Assembly (NCBI GenBank): GCA_944472155.2
Contig: OX235272.1
Location: 5,378,354 to 5,442,353, forward strand
Source: Trichobilharzia szidati
Taxonomy: Eukaryota > Platyhelminthes > Trematoda > Strigeidida > Schistosomatidae
Length of the DNA: 64,000 bases
Reading direction: 5' to 3'
Made by a program: the position numbers and the translations under genes
The notes under the pieces: generated by a model
The model's database searches: none
What the model saw: the letters and a program-made list of their open reading frames with translations, nothing else
Told to the model about the DNA's origin: nothing
Shown: one piece after another, positions 54,906-64,000 of the stretch
How the letters are laid out: every line of letters begins with the position of its first letter
Position numbering within the stretch: position 1 is the first letter of the stretch

Positions 54906-55074
54906 TATTTTGGATTCCTAACACCTCAATAGCATGTGTATGCGTGTAGCTGTGGCATATTCGTGTAAGCGCTCGACTTCGAGCCATGGGTTCGAACTTC
55001 TCACCTGTTGGGCTACAGGAAGTAAGCTAGGTCGTACTGCTAGCATTTATACAAAATGTGTGACTCATCTCTCC

Positions 55075-55215
55075 TGGTGAGAGATGATTAATAAACTCGT
55101 GGAGAAATCTAAAAGCTCGCTTCAAATTGAAGTATGCACTGAGGATGTCGCCTAGTAGGGCGATGAAAGCTTCGCAAAGTAACTATCCAGCTCAGAGAAC
55201 ACAACCACATCAAAA
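55075..55215 (+). mobile_element. PLE family 2 3' end, solo
   Basis: Matches 25640-25780 (GATGATTAATAAACTCGTGG, AAATCTAAAAGCTC, CCAGCTCAGAGAACAC) with a hammerhead-like motif; no coding part. Confidence 0.65.
55136..55175 (+). ncRNA. Hammerhead-like RNA of PLE family 2, copy c
   Basis: Core CTGAGGA, TG, stem II TCGCC/GGCGA with loop TAGTA, GAA, stem III AG/CT, T, CGC. Stem II differs at both strands from copies a, b and d while keeping pairs; stem I is weaker here (GCA/CGC). Confidence 0.55.
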
Positions 55216-55717
55216 TCATCCACCTGAGCTACAAATCTTCTCTATCATATTTAGATCGGAATTAATGGGTCACATAGTTGCATTTTTAGTGTATTAGACG
55301 CCTTAATTTTCAACTGATTTGATTTATTCAGGACTACAGATTTCGTTTTCATATACTTCCAGATCAATAACAGTAGTTGCGATTAGGTTGAATAGACATG
55401 TTATCGATTTTGGTGGAGTCTTCTACCGATGGGTGCCGCATCTGAATCTATCTCCACCTCCATTTATGCCTGGACCACTGGGTAGTACCATGAAGTAATA
55501 CTCGCAGTAGAGTGGATGCTAAATCTGTCTGGGATAAATTAGGTCTAACTAACGCCTGAATCGAATTCATTGTTTGCTAAATAAATACGCAGTTCGATGT
55601 GTGAATGCATAACGATTGGCTTCAGAAAACAACAACAAAAATACTGAAGATAAAAATTTTCATGATCGACTGTCGACTTCCAGAATTTTCATGAGTTTCT
55701 TGTTACTACGAATAGAA
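55216..55717. other. No gene recognised
   Basis: AT-rich spacer before a minus-strand RTE copy. Confidence 0.4.
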
Positions 55718-56362
55718 TTATTATTATTATTGTTCCCTTGGGTTCCTAGTGGAACATAGGGCTTCAGCTGCACGTCTCCACTTGCTTCTGTCTTCTGCTG
55801 TACTTTTCATCTGCATCCATGTTAGTCCATACTGTTTCAACTCCTCTTCCCATAGTTTCTTGTTGGTGATTCTTTCCGGCCATCTGATCTTCAGAATAGA
55901 ACGAAGACAGTTGTTGGTAAAGGTCTGCAACAGGCTGTTGGAAATATTCTTTGTGACCCGCCAATTTCCTGATCCGTATAGCAAAACTGACTTGACGTTT
56001 GTATTGAAAATCCGAATTATGTTGTTGATGCTGAGTTGAGTGACGAAGATTTCCAGATTGGTTTCAGGTTGATGAATGTGTTTCTCGCCTTCCCGATTCT
56101 CGATTTGACATCCTCGTCCGTTCCACCTGCCTTTAGTTGAGACAATGCTCCCTAGATAAGTGAATGAAGTAACCTCTTTCAAATACCTCCTGTGTATGGT
56201 GATTGGCGCTGTATGTTGCTGCTGTTGTTGTTGGCTGGTTATTTTCATAACCTCCGTCTTGTCTATGTTCGCCTGGAGTCCTGTCTTTGCTGCTTCTTCG
56301 ACCAGTTTCTCGGTTTTCGCTTGTTAGTCGTCGATTTTGTGTGACATCAAACATAAATCATC
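55718..56362 (-). mobile_element. RTE/SR2-like LINE 3' fragment
   Basis: Begins at DDLCLMSHKIDD (RT motif C, read from about 56360) and ends in the AAT tail (ATT on the plus strand) at 55718-55733. No clear TSD by eye. Confidence 0.8.
55727..56248 (-). CDS. RTE ORF2 C-terminal region
   Basis: 173 codons without a stop: ITSQQQQQQHTAPI (a short Gln tract), YLKEVTSFTYLGSIVSTKG, NNIIRIFNTNVKSVLLYGSG, NWRVTKNISNSLLQTFTNN, RSILKIRWPERI and a terminal WRRAAEALCSTRNPREQ. These are the region after the RT of RTE-clade elements such as SR2. Upstream parts are in other frames, the typical WIGHTLRK block is deleted, and the element is 5' truncated, so no product is expected. Confidence 0.8.
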   Translation of the reverse strand: MKITSQQQQQQHTAPITIHRRYLKEVTSFTYLGSIVSTKGRWNGRGCQIENREGEKHIHQPETNLEIFVTQLSINNIIRIFNTNVKSVLLYGSGNWRVTKNISNSLLQTFTNNCLRSILKIRWPERITNKKLWEEELKQYGLTWMQMKSTAEDRSKWRRAAEALCSTRNPREQ

Positions 56363-56614
56363 CTATGGTGGTATATACTACTAATTAGTATAAGTAGTTC
56401 GAAACCAATTACTGTGAGATTTAGATAAAGAAATAGTGAATAAATTTGCGGACTGTATAATCTGAGCTCACTTTATTCCCTGGATTCTCTTTAACTGCAT
56501 ACACACTGAACAAAATCAGTTATAGGTTACAGAATAGCGTCTGAACATATCTTTTACAATGACTTCAATTTATAGATAGAGCGCACAGGCGACATAATTC
56601 CAAAGATGGTGTAA
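56363..56614. other. Short spacer left of Merlin
   Basis: No gene seen. Confidence 0.4.
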
Positions 56615-56696
56615 GTAGACGAGGTAACTCTAAACTATAGCAGCCCAAACCGAAACTAACTAACGAACGGACGAATGACCTTGAGCAACCAATCAG

Positions 56697-57490
56697 GTGA
56701 ATCCGTATTACACAGGCGTACTTATGAATGCTGTACACCTATTGCGTAGAGATTTCGGTTCAGATCTTGTTTTTGATTACTGTTTGGAGAACGAACTGAC
56801 AGGAAGCTCGAAAGAGTGTGAATGTGGAGGTGTCATGCATATGCAAAGATACACTAGGTGCATCGATGGGTTTGTTTACAGGTGCAATGAGTGCCGTACC
56901 AGAAAATCAGTTCGGGAAGGTATGTCGCAAAGTCTAAATTACCTCTAACGAAAATTTTAATGATGTGTGTTAACTGGGTGCTTAAAAGACCAATAACAGC
57001 AATATGAATTGGAAAATTCAAAAGTGTCAGCAGTGCAATGGTACCAATACTGCAGAGACATAGCATCGTGGAAAATGAACAGGCTGACTGAAGTACTTGG
57101 CGGAGCTGCCGTCATTGTTCACGTGGATGAGGCGGTGTTGATGAAAAAAATATATAATCGAGGGAGGTTACGTGCAAATCAGCAGTGGGTGTTGGGCGTA
57201 TGTGACACCACCCTCGACAAGCGATACATTGAGGCTATCCCTAATCGCAGTGCAGATGTATCATTGCCTATTATCAAGCGCTTAATGCTGCCTGGGACGA
57301 CTATTCATACAGATGAATGGAGTAGTTACAGTCAGTTATCAAATCTGGGCTATATTCATCAAGTCGTCAACCATACAAATGGTTTCATCAATCCTTTCGA
57401 TGGAACTCACACTAATTCCATCGAAAGTTTTTGGAGTCACCTCAAAAAACGGATCAGATCTGTGAATGGATCAAGAAATGCAATGATTTA
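56697..57490 (+). pseudogene. Merlin transposase, main part
   Basis: 56697-56948 encodes the N-terminal zinc-ribbon-like part (CECGGVMHMQRYTRCIDGF, YRCNECRTRKS). A short frame-shifted piece (KSKLPLTKILMMCVNWVL) leads to the catalytic domain at 57009, with HVDEAVLMKKIYNRGR (first Asp, residue 40 of that frame), IHTDEWSSYSQL (second Asp, residue 102) and NSIESFWSHLKKRIR (Glu, residue 139), plus VNHTNGFINPFDGTHT. All DDE residues remain, but two frameshifts and the PLE insertion disable it. The enzyme would cut and paste the element. Confidence 0.85.
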
Positions 57491-57576
57491 CAGATATTTT
57501 GAAATAATAGAGAAGATTTGTAGCTCAGGTGGATGATTTGCAATTAATAGTGTTCTCTGAGCTGGTTGGTTTAGTT

Positions 57577-57616
57577 GCGAAGCTTTCGTCGTCCTTCTGG
57601 ACAACATCTTCAGCGC
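57577..57616 (-). ncRNA. Hammerhead-like RNA of PLE family 2, copy e
   Basis: Same elements as copy d on the minus strand: GCG, CTGAAGA, T, stem II GTTGTCC/GGACGAC with loop AGAA, GAA, AG/CT, T, CGC. It marks the left outer end of the PLE. Confidence 0.55.
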
Positions 57617-57836
57617 CATATTCAGCACAAAGTGAAATGATTTAAATTTCTTCATGAGTGATATAATTGCGTCTCCTGGTAACTATCTTTACATATGTAT
57701 TGACCCATTTTTAGATGTCTAAATCAGGAGAACCAACACAGGAGATTTAGAGAAAGAAGGATATAGGAAATCAACGCACACAGATCAAATACTCAACTAT
57801 ACTAGCAATAATCCAGTTACTCACAAACGAAACTGT

Positions 57837-58487
57837 GTGCAGACATTGTTTAAAAGAGTTCAGACACATTGTAGCACTCCAGAGCTGAAAAGAATGGAAG
57901 AAAAGTACCTACAAACGGTCTTCAAAAAGAATGGTTATCCACAAAATTTCATCAAAAAGTGTTTAAAGTCAAATCACAACACCAACAAAGAACCATCTTC
58001 AAAGACCACAAGAAAATTCACTCTACCATACATGAGGAATATCTCTGAAAAAGTAGCTAGAATACTGAAACCGTTTGATATAGATATAGCACACAAGCCA
58101 GTCAAATCGCTTAATTCGATATTATGCAAACCGAAAGATCCAACAGAAAAAGGGGATAAAATTAATACCATTTACAAAATAAATTGTATGAACTGTAACA
58201 AGCATTACATCGGCCAAAGTGGGCGTCCCCTTCGAATTAGAATCCAAGTACACATGTCCGTCGTGAAAAGACACGATTTGTATTCTTTACTATCAATGCA
58301 TATAGACAATTATGGTCATCAATTTGATTGGGATAATGTCAAAATCTTAGACAGAGGAAACACCAAAAGTGAAGTCAGGGAATTCCTAGAAGCCTGGTAC
58401 TCAAACGAAAATGCGATCAACAAACACGTTAATATAGACGAAATTTACCAACTAATAAAAAGTAAATCAGGTGACGAGAAAGTTTAA
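57837..58487 (+). CDS. PLE linker and GIY-YIG endonuclease
   Basis: 216 codons: FKRVQTHCSTPELKRMEEK, NGYPQNFIKK (post-RT helix, about 33-41), LPYMRNISEKVARILKPF, then IYKINCMNCNKHYIGQSGR with YIG at 124-126, HQFDWDNVKILDR and FLEAWYSNENAINKH. Residues 137-139 are VHM where the sister copy at 52058 has EHK, so a likely catalytic Glu is lost. No RT upstream, and an open frame only reflects youth of the insertion. Confidence 0.85.
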   Translation: MQTLFKRVQTHCSTPELKRMEEKYLQTVFKKNGYPQNFIKKCLKSNHNTNKEPSSKTTRKFTLPYMRNISEKVARILKPFDIDIAHKPVKSLNSILCKPKDPTEKGDKINTIYKINCMNCNKHYIGQSGRPLRIRIQVHMSVVKRHDLYSLLSMHIDNYGHQFDWDNVKILDRGNTKSEVREFLEAWYSNENAINKHVNIDEIYQLIKSKSGDEKV

Positions 58488-58596
58488 AATCCAAGTCAAT
58501 AGAAAATGGTCAATACATAGGTAAAGATAGTTACCAGGAGACGCAATTATATCACTCATGAAGAAATTTAAATCATTTCACTTTGTGCTGAATATG

Positions 58597-58636
58597 GCGC
58601 TGAAGATGTTGTCCGGAAGGACGACGAAAGCTTCGC
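58597..58636 (+). ncRNA. Hammerhead-like RNA of PLE family 2, copy d
   Basis: GCG, core CTGAAGA, one extra T, stem II GTTGTCC/GGACGAC (7 pairs, one G-U) capped by GGAA, GAA, stem III AG/CT, T, CGC. The extra T after the core is unusual for a canonical hammerhead but is present in all five copies. Confidence 0.6.
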
Positions 58637-58667
58637 AACTAAACCAACCAGCTCAGAGAACATTATT

Positions 58668-58775
58668 AAATGCAGATTTACACGTATCTCGATGAGTTTA
58701 TGTACATGCCTTGGTTTAACATAAGTATCAAGACTCCTATGGGAAATGGGGAGGTTTTTTCGGAACATTATCCTT
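58668..58775 (+). pseudogene. Merlin transposase C-terminus after the PLE
   Basis: Resumes MIYTYLDEFMYMPWFNISI, then KTPMGNGEVFSEHYPL and a stop. Joined to 57490 it completes the transposase, and the same end exists in arm A. Confidence 0.7.
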
Positions 58776-58944
58776 TGTAACTATTTTTTAACATTGCATT
58801 ACTTTTATATAAACGATTTATTAAAATTATGCCCCGTTTTTATAGAGCCTTCTGATTGGTCAAAGTTGTCGTTGTCAAGGTCATTTGTACGTTCGCTAGG
58901 TAGTTTCGGTTTGGGCTGCTATAGTTTAGAGTTACCGTAGACGA

Positions 58945-59289
58945 ATTATTCAGCTTTAAAAGAGTAACTATTTATATAGTTATTAGACCAGAAGGGTGGA
59001 GTTCAGATTTGGCTTAGAAACATGGGTGGACTAGAGATAAAATACAAGACAGAACAGTAGAATGAATTTATACATATTATGGTGAAGAGTTCAGGAGGGT
59101 GGGTGGGGGTGAGTAGTGAAGTAAAATTATAAGATAAATAAAATAATTTAGTAGATTTGTGAAATTAATAGTGAGTTCAACTCAGTAGACGGAAATCAAA
59201 ATTGAGTGGAATGTTATGCAACAGAACAAAATACAAAAGCACATAAACCAAACAATTACGCTATCTCTTTGTATACAGACGTTTGGTGG
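58945..59289 (+). other. AT-rich spacer in arm B
   Basis: Mirrors 49216-49926 of arm A without the SINE insertion. No gene. Confidence 0.5.
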
Positions 59290-59640
59290 AAGTCTTTCTG
59301 TGGTCAGAGCTGTCTGCTAGCCAAAATCGGTAGACAGCAATTTACATCAATGTTCACGTCCCAAATTTCGGTCATGAGAAAAAACTAAAACAAAGACTAA
59401 CTCGACAATCAATAACAGCAGACTTTGCGCGTGGGCGGATACGATTAGCAGATATATGGTCTGACCTTCAGAGAAATGGCCACAAAGAGATGAAAGAATA
59501 ACTTTCAGTGAGAAAACAACCAATCAGAAGACGCTGTTTCTCTTCTAATAATAACGAATAATAATGTACATAAAAATAGATGAATATCTCTTGATTTCCT
59601 CAATCAACGATTTGTTGCCTGGCCCTTGTCTCTTCTGTCG
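59290..59640 (+). mobile_element. PLE terminal repeat in arm B, copy 1
   Basis: Direct repeat with 61285-61635 (AGCTGTCTGCTAGC, GGTAGACAGCAATTTAC, GTGGGCGGATACGATTAGC, CCAATCAGAAGACG). Confidence 0.75.
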
Positions 59641-60000
59641 TTACATTTCAGTAGCATTCGCTTCTGCGAAACGAAGTATCCGAGGTTTTCCTTTCGAATT
59701 GACTATTTTGAAAGGAAACCTGACTAATTCTCACAGCATCTGCCGTCTCAATAGGGTATTTGGAAATTGCACTTGAGTAAACTTTGCTGCCTTTCAAATG
59801 GAGATTTTTAGGGATGTGTTTGGAGAATCTAGTAGAAGCTCTCCTCTCAGTCCTTCCTATGTAAGTAATTTACCGAAATCACTACGTACCCTACTCATCT
59901 GCTGCATTGCTGAAGCTTTGGCTATCGAAACAGAAAAGGCATACCTCTGTGTACAGAAAAAGTTCGTTCAAGCCCTCCAACTTTCATGGTCTTAATCCCT
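59641..60000 (+). pseudogene. PLE nuclease C-terminus in arm B
   Basis: Encodes SYVSNLPKSLRTLLICCIAE and ALAIETEKAYLCVQKKFVQA then LQLSWS, the PLE C-terminus as in 32252-32722. The GIY-YIG core is deleted. Confidence 0.7.
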
Positions 60001-60313
60001 CTATGCTAAAGTATGGTAATCTCTAATCATATTTTGGCTCTACCAATTTTTTCGTTTTGTCTATTCAATTTGTATACTCTTCCTTTATTACGTCAATTGC
60101 TACTACTACTACTACTACTACTATTCTCACTTTGAACTGTCCCCGGTATTCTTTCACTTGTTCCACTTGTCATTCTAAATCAGTTTGGTTTTGCAATGTT
60201 AAATTCTATGTTATCAAATTTCACACAATATTACATAACGTTTTTATTTTTATTCTATAATTGCACACCCCTTCCAAGTTCTATACATCCTATGAATTAT
60301 TCTATATGTGACA

Positions 60314-60745
60314 GAAACTTGGCGGGTCACAAAGAATATTTCCAACAGCCTGTTGCAGACCTTTATCAACAACTAACTGTTTTCGCTCTATACTGAAGAT
60401 CAGATGGCCGGAAAGAATCACCAACAAGAAACTATGGGAACAAACAAAACAAGAACCAATCACCCAACAAATATGCAGGAGAAAGTGGAGATGGATTGGA
60501 CACTCACTGAGGAGGCCGCTGGGTGACATCGCGCGTCAGGCCAGTGCTCGAGTGGAAGCCGAAAGGGAAGCGGCGAGTGGGACGTCAGTGCAATGGTGAC
60601 ATGGAGGAGATGGTGTGAAGAGGAGTTGAAACAGAATGGATTAACATGGATGCAGGTGGAAAATACAGCAGAAGACAGAAGCAAGTGGAGACGTGTAGTT
60701 GAAGCCCTATGTTCCACTAGGAACCCAAGGGAACAATAATAATAA
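60314..60745 (+). mobile_element. RTE/SR2-like LINE 3' fragment with 5-bp TSD
   Basis: 432 bases, from a WRVTKNISNSL-like start to GTTCCACTAGGAACCCAAGG and an AAT tail. TGACA at 60309-60313 and 60746-60750 flanks it. The uninterrupted site exists in arm A at 48189-48193 (reverse complement), so this insertion followed the duplication. Confidence 0.85.
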
Positions 60746-60889
60746 TGACATTAATTGTTTTGCCACTTCAAATTGAACTATGATTACAATCACAAGCATT
60801 TTTAGTTTTAATTGCATTTCATACTATTATTATTTCTTGTGTTCATACTTTTGATCCAATTCCCTCACCGGATATAATTTCTTAAAAAC

Positions 60890-60970
60890 CATATGTGTAT
60901 ATACGATTGTATAGCTTGATAATAAATTCGTTGTTGAAAAGAGTCTCTTCGTTGAATCATCACTTGTTTT
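60890..60970 (+). mobile_element. PLE 3' end (type 4) in arm B
   Basis: Contains TTGATAATAAATTCGTTG and GAAAAGAGTCTCTTCGTTGA, a mutated form of the hammerhead-like end at 31726-31765. Confidence 0.5.
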
Positions 60971-61284
60971 GATTTTCTATATATGTTACAATGGGAGCTT
61001 TCCATGAATGAATTTTAATTCTCTGATTCCTTATCTTCCAGTTTTGTTGAAGTTTGATTTCTTTACTGCCTTTATTCAGGTGAAGCCTAGGACTTGGTAA
61101 GTTTCACGTAAAAGATGTATGTAGGGTGTATCTTTCTCTGTAAATGTCTTTTTCCTTACAGTTTGTAATTGATTGGATTCGGCTTAAAATAGTAATCGTC
61201 GTATGATTCATCATGTGATTTCTCTTGTGATCGGATGACTGTGAAATTTCATCAGCTTTTATTTACACCATGGTCTTGATCTAA

Positions 61285-61635
61285 CACTGTGGTGAGAGCT
61301 GTCTGCTAGCTAAAATTGGTAGACAGCAATTTACGTCAATGTTTATGTCCCAAATCTCGGTCATGAGAAAAAACGAAAACAAAGCCTAACTCAACAAGCA
61401 ATCACAGCAAACTTTGCGTGGGCGGATACGATTAGCAGATATATGGTCTGACCTTCAATGAAACGGCGACAAAGAGATGACAGAATAACTTTCAGTGAGA
61501 AAACAACCAATCAGAAGACGTTGTTTCTCTTCTAATAATAACGAATAATAATGTACATAAAAATACATAAATATCTGTTGATTTCCTCAATAAACGATCT
61601 GTTGCCTGGCCCTTGTCTTCTGTCGTTACAAAGTC
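61285..61635 (+). mobile_element. PLE terminal repeat in arm B, copy 2
   Basis: Second direct copy, about 1.55 kb from the first when the RTE is removed; leads into the next PLE nuclease. Confidence 0.75.
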
Positions 61636-62105
61636 ACCAACCAATCAGAACAACCTATTTTCAGTGTCCTACACAGATTTCAATGCTACATTACGATTGG
61701 TATCCTCAAACCGCCCATTGTTCTTCAACAACTCCAAAGATAAACTATCTCATCTGACCACTCCTATGTGTATTCACCAATTCAGTTGCTCATGTGGACC
61801 TAATGAAATTTATAGGTCGTTCGATGCGTGTTTTATCTAAAAGACTCAAAGAACATTATCCTACTTAGCTAGGAAAAGGTAACAGTGGATCAATAAAGAG
61901 TACTATAATTGAACATATACTCAACACCGGTCACTCAGTAAGTAAGGAGAATTCATTCAAAGCCATCTACAAAATCAAAAGAAGCCTTTCGAAAACGGTA
62001 AGCTTCCGCATACTTTGCATTGCCGAAACCTTAGCGATGTGGATAGAAAACCCTGAGTAGTAAACAGAAGAAACTTATCCACTGTCTCCTTTTACCTTGG
62101 GTAGT
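61613..62105 (+). pseudogene. PLE GIY-YIG relic in arm B
   Basis: PLFFNNSKDKLSHLTTPMCI, HQFSCSCGP, frameshift, then in the next frame YRSFDACFI against the expected YIGRSMRVLS, followed by EHYPT-like and CIAETLAMWIENPE. Collinear with 46985-47347. Confidence 0.75.
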
Positions 62106-62379
62106 GTAATTCCAAGTTCTACTACTTTGTTAATAAGGCTTTTTTGAATGTTTGTATGACCTCTTAGCAACATCTTTTTCTTAACCAACCCTTTATTTAC
62201 TCCTTCTACCTATCAACTCATTTATTTTGGACACTCGTCTCCATGCTTTTTCATGAACATCCTATTTTTCTGGACGCTCTTCGTATTATGCAAGCCTTGT
62301 CAATACTTACCGGTCTTCAACCCCCCCCCCTAGTTACAGTTTGATTACTCTCCATATTTCTGAAATATTTTGATTACAC
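62106..62379. other. Short spacer
   Basis: Includes a C-run near 62321-62332. No gene. Confidence 0.4.
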
Positions 62380-63345
62380 TTATTAGTAAGTCTATTGAAA
62401 ACCTTACTACTCTATTTAATAATATTCCTCCAAATATCCTAGTGACTTCCGAACTCGAATTGAATAACAAACTCGGTTTCCTCGATATTACTATGACTGG
62501 GAGAGATGATGGAACGATTCAACAGTCTATTTTTCGTAAACAGACATGAAGTGGACAATATCTTCATTTTACCAGTTTTATTCCTATTCAGTATAAACAT
62601 TCTCTAGTGAAATGTTTGTTTTCAAGGACCCACAAAATATGCACGAGTGACACAGTGATGGATGAGCTTCGACATATACATTTAGTGTTATTAGCTAATG
62701 GTTATCCAGAAAACTTTATCAATTGTCACAGTAAAGATAAACCAAATCCTAAAAAGACAGCCTCTGTACCAAAGAAAGCTATCTTTATTAACCTACCATT
62801 CAAGGGTGTCCAGATTATGCAGTTGACAGCTTGCTCAAATACTTCGGTCAGCCATCAAACGCATATTCTGCGCCGCATCTCTTTTCCTCACGTGCCGAAC
62901 ATTTTCGATCCCTGTGCCTACGATTAAAGGACGAAATTCTGTGGACTCTACTTCAAACTGTATCTATAAGTTCACCTGCAATTGCGGTGACACCTATATA
63001 GGTAGAGCCAATAGAATGTTCCAATGTTGTCGAAAAGAACATGTTCCGAAATGGTTATTAAAACATATAGAAAACCTCAATGAAATTAATCTGAATGGAA
63101 ATCCAGCATCATCCATTGCAAAACACTTATTAATGTCAGGTCACAAAATCATTATTAATGACTGTTTCACAATTATTTCATCAAATAACTCTAATTCAAA
63201 GTTGGTTATTGGAGATTATGGAACCATTTTGGGGGATTAATCACATACATCCTAAACTATGTGTACAAAAACCCATTGACTTCAACCTTCGCCTACCATG
63301 GACTGACTGCTTGACCTATTTAAATATTATTGGTCATCTGATGTA
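62380..63345 (+). pseudogene. PLE RT thumb, linker and GIY-YIG
   Basis: Frames in order: ENLTTLFNNIPPNILVTSEL, NKLGFLDITMTGRDDGTIQQ (RT thumb), a stop, then 62607-62927 with DELRHIHLVLLANGYPENFI and FINLPFKGVQIMQL, then 62914-63240 with NCIYKFTCNCGDTYIGRANR (signature and YIG), CRKEHVPKWLL and SIAKHLLMSGHKI, and a last piece KLCVQKPIDFNLRLPW. At least two frameshifts and one stop. The RT palm is absent. Confidence 0.85.
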
Positions 63346-63650
63346 ATTTTGTTTCATAGAACTGAGTAATTGCCATGCATTTTATTTTATTATTGTTAAC
63401 CATGTTAGCTGTAAAGTGACTGTCGAGAAACTACGAAGTTTGTGAAATTTGGTTCTCAATGACTTATTCGAATTTATCAAAGGGATTAATTGTTTTAAGA
63501 AACAGTGACCCAACTAATATTTTTTGTTTGACAATTCTGACTTACACACACAAGCACAAAATTAATTATATATATAAATGATATTGTACAGCTAACTGAA
63601 TGAATTTACCGCCGAAAAGGGACTCTTCGCTGAACTTTTTGTTCTTAGAT
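63346..63650 (+). mobile_element. PLE 3' region with type 4 end
   Basis: AT-rich 3' UTR to an end with TTGTACAGCTAACTGAATG, CCGCCGAAAAGGGAC and TCTTCGCTGAAC, the same end as at 4930-4985. Confidence 0.6.
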
Positions 63651-63689
63651 TTTAGTGTGTTTAAAAATATATAAATATGACATAATAGT

Positions 63690-63925
63690 GCCTCGGTGGC
63701 ACAGCGGTAGAGTGCTCACCGTCCACGCAGTTGGTCCAAGGTTAGATCCCCGGCCGCCACACTCCTTTACCTCGTTAAGCCAGCAGTAAGACTGGCAAAG
63801 GGGAAAGTTGGGCATGAGACTAGCAACCCCATCCTGTAAAAACAATCACCACTGCTACAGAAACTTCAAGCCTCTATCTTGAAGCTCTATGTTCCACTAG
63901 GAATAAAGGAAAATGACGTAATAAA
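63690..63925 (+). repeat. tRNA-derived SINE (RTE-tailed family), full copy
   Basis: GCCTCGGTGGCACAGCGGTAG (A-box), AAGGTTAGATCCCC (B-box with one change), body TTGGGCATGAGACTAGCAAC, 3' end GAAGCTCTATGTTCCACTAG then GAATAAAGG. The best preserved copy of this family. Confidence 0.8.
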
Positions 63926-64000
63926 ATGGTACCCTGATTTTCACATGCCACCTTCTTTGTATTTTGATATTTACGTGGCTCAGTGAAGCAGAAGGTACCA

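Larger units (their letters stand above)
57493..58667. mobile_element. PLE family 2 inserted into Merlin, inverted ends
   Basis: A plus-strand nuclease frame flanked by inverted copies of the 3' end (57556-57715 minus, 58505-58662 plus, about 160 bp), each with the hammerhead-like motif. AAATGCAATGATTTACA at 57476-57492 and AAATGCAGATTTACA at 58668-58682 are the duplicated Merlin target with a 2-nt difference. Confidence 0.8.
56623..58936 (+). mobile_element. Merlin DNA transposon with TIRs and 8-bp TSD
   Basis: TIRs start GGTAACTCTAAACTATAGC at 56623 and end as its reverse complement at 58936. GTAGACGA at 56615-56622 and 58937-58944 is an 8-bp TSD, the size expected for Merlin (8-9 bp). Inside lies a DDE transposase frame, split by a PLE (57493-58667). 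Merlin/IS1016-like transposons are known from schistosomes. Confidence 0.9.
57381..61974. repeat. Inverted duplication, arm B
   Basis: Mirror copy of arm A (46985-50311). Private insertions are the PLE at 57493-58667 and the RTE at 60314-60745. The outer edge falls near 61974, where similarity to arm A ends after ATTCATTCAAAGCC. Confidence 0.8.

Overview
This window looks like accessory, repeat-rich DNA of a trematode, most likely a blood fluke (Schistosoma or a close relative). The grounds are AT richness, no convincing complete host gene, and a repeat mix typical of schistosomes: Penelope-like elements (PLEs) with reverse transcriptase and GIY-YIG domains, RTE/SR2-like and CR1/SR1-like LINEs, a Merlin DNA transposon, and tRNA-derived SINEs carrying a hammerhead ribozyme (Sm-alpha-like). 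The genus is an inference. Two 500-base N runs (7699-8198 and 51551-52050) are scaffold gaps.

Layout. 1-7600: PLE fragments, several with both 3' ends facing outward. 8608-12985 (minus): one nearly full-length CR1-type LINE with ORF1, endonuclease and RT, broken by frameshifts and a stop. 12986-16744: no gene recognised. 16745-21020: PLE relics and the densest cluster of hammerhead SINEs, including one copy with every core ribozyme element intact (20536-20581). 21265-24253: a tandem duplication and a possible host exon. 24430-32740: PLE, RTE and SINE copies. 33340-39717: hammerhead SINE arrays, a 38-bp-arm hairpin and a diverged direct repeat. 39720-46760: PLEs, one with a 335-codon RT still containing its catalytic motifs, plus a 15-bp-TSD RTE copy. 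46985-61974: an inverted duplication with arms of about 3 kb, each carrying Merlin and tandem PLE sequence, later hit by different insertions. 62380-63925: a PLE and a SINE.

How the parts relate. Three patterns recur. First, hammerhead-like RNA motifs lie both in the tRNA-derived SINE and in the terminal repeats of several PLE lineages. Second, PLEs and hammerhead SINEs are repeatedly present as inverted pairs with both 3' ends outward, and in five cases the whole pair is flanked by a target-site duplication (TSD), so the pair appears to have inserted as one event. Third, a separate SINE shares its 3' end with the RTE element. This suggests that the hammerhead SINE may use PLE machinery while the other SINE uses RTE machinery; this is a hypothesis, not shown by sequence alone. 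All coordinates and alignments were made by eye.
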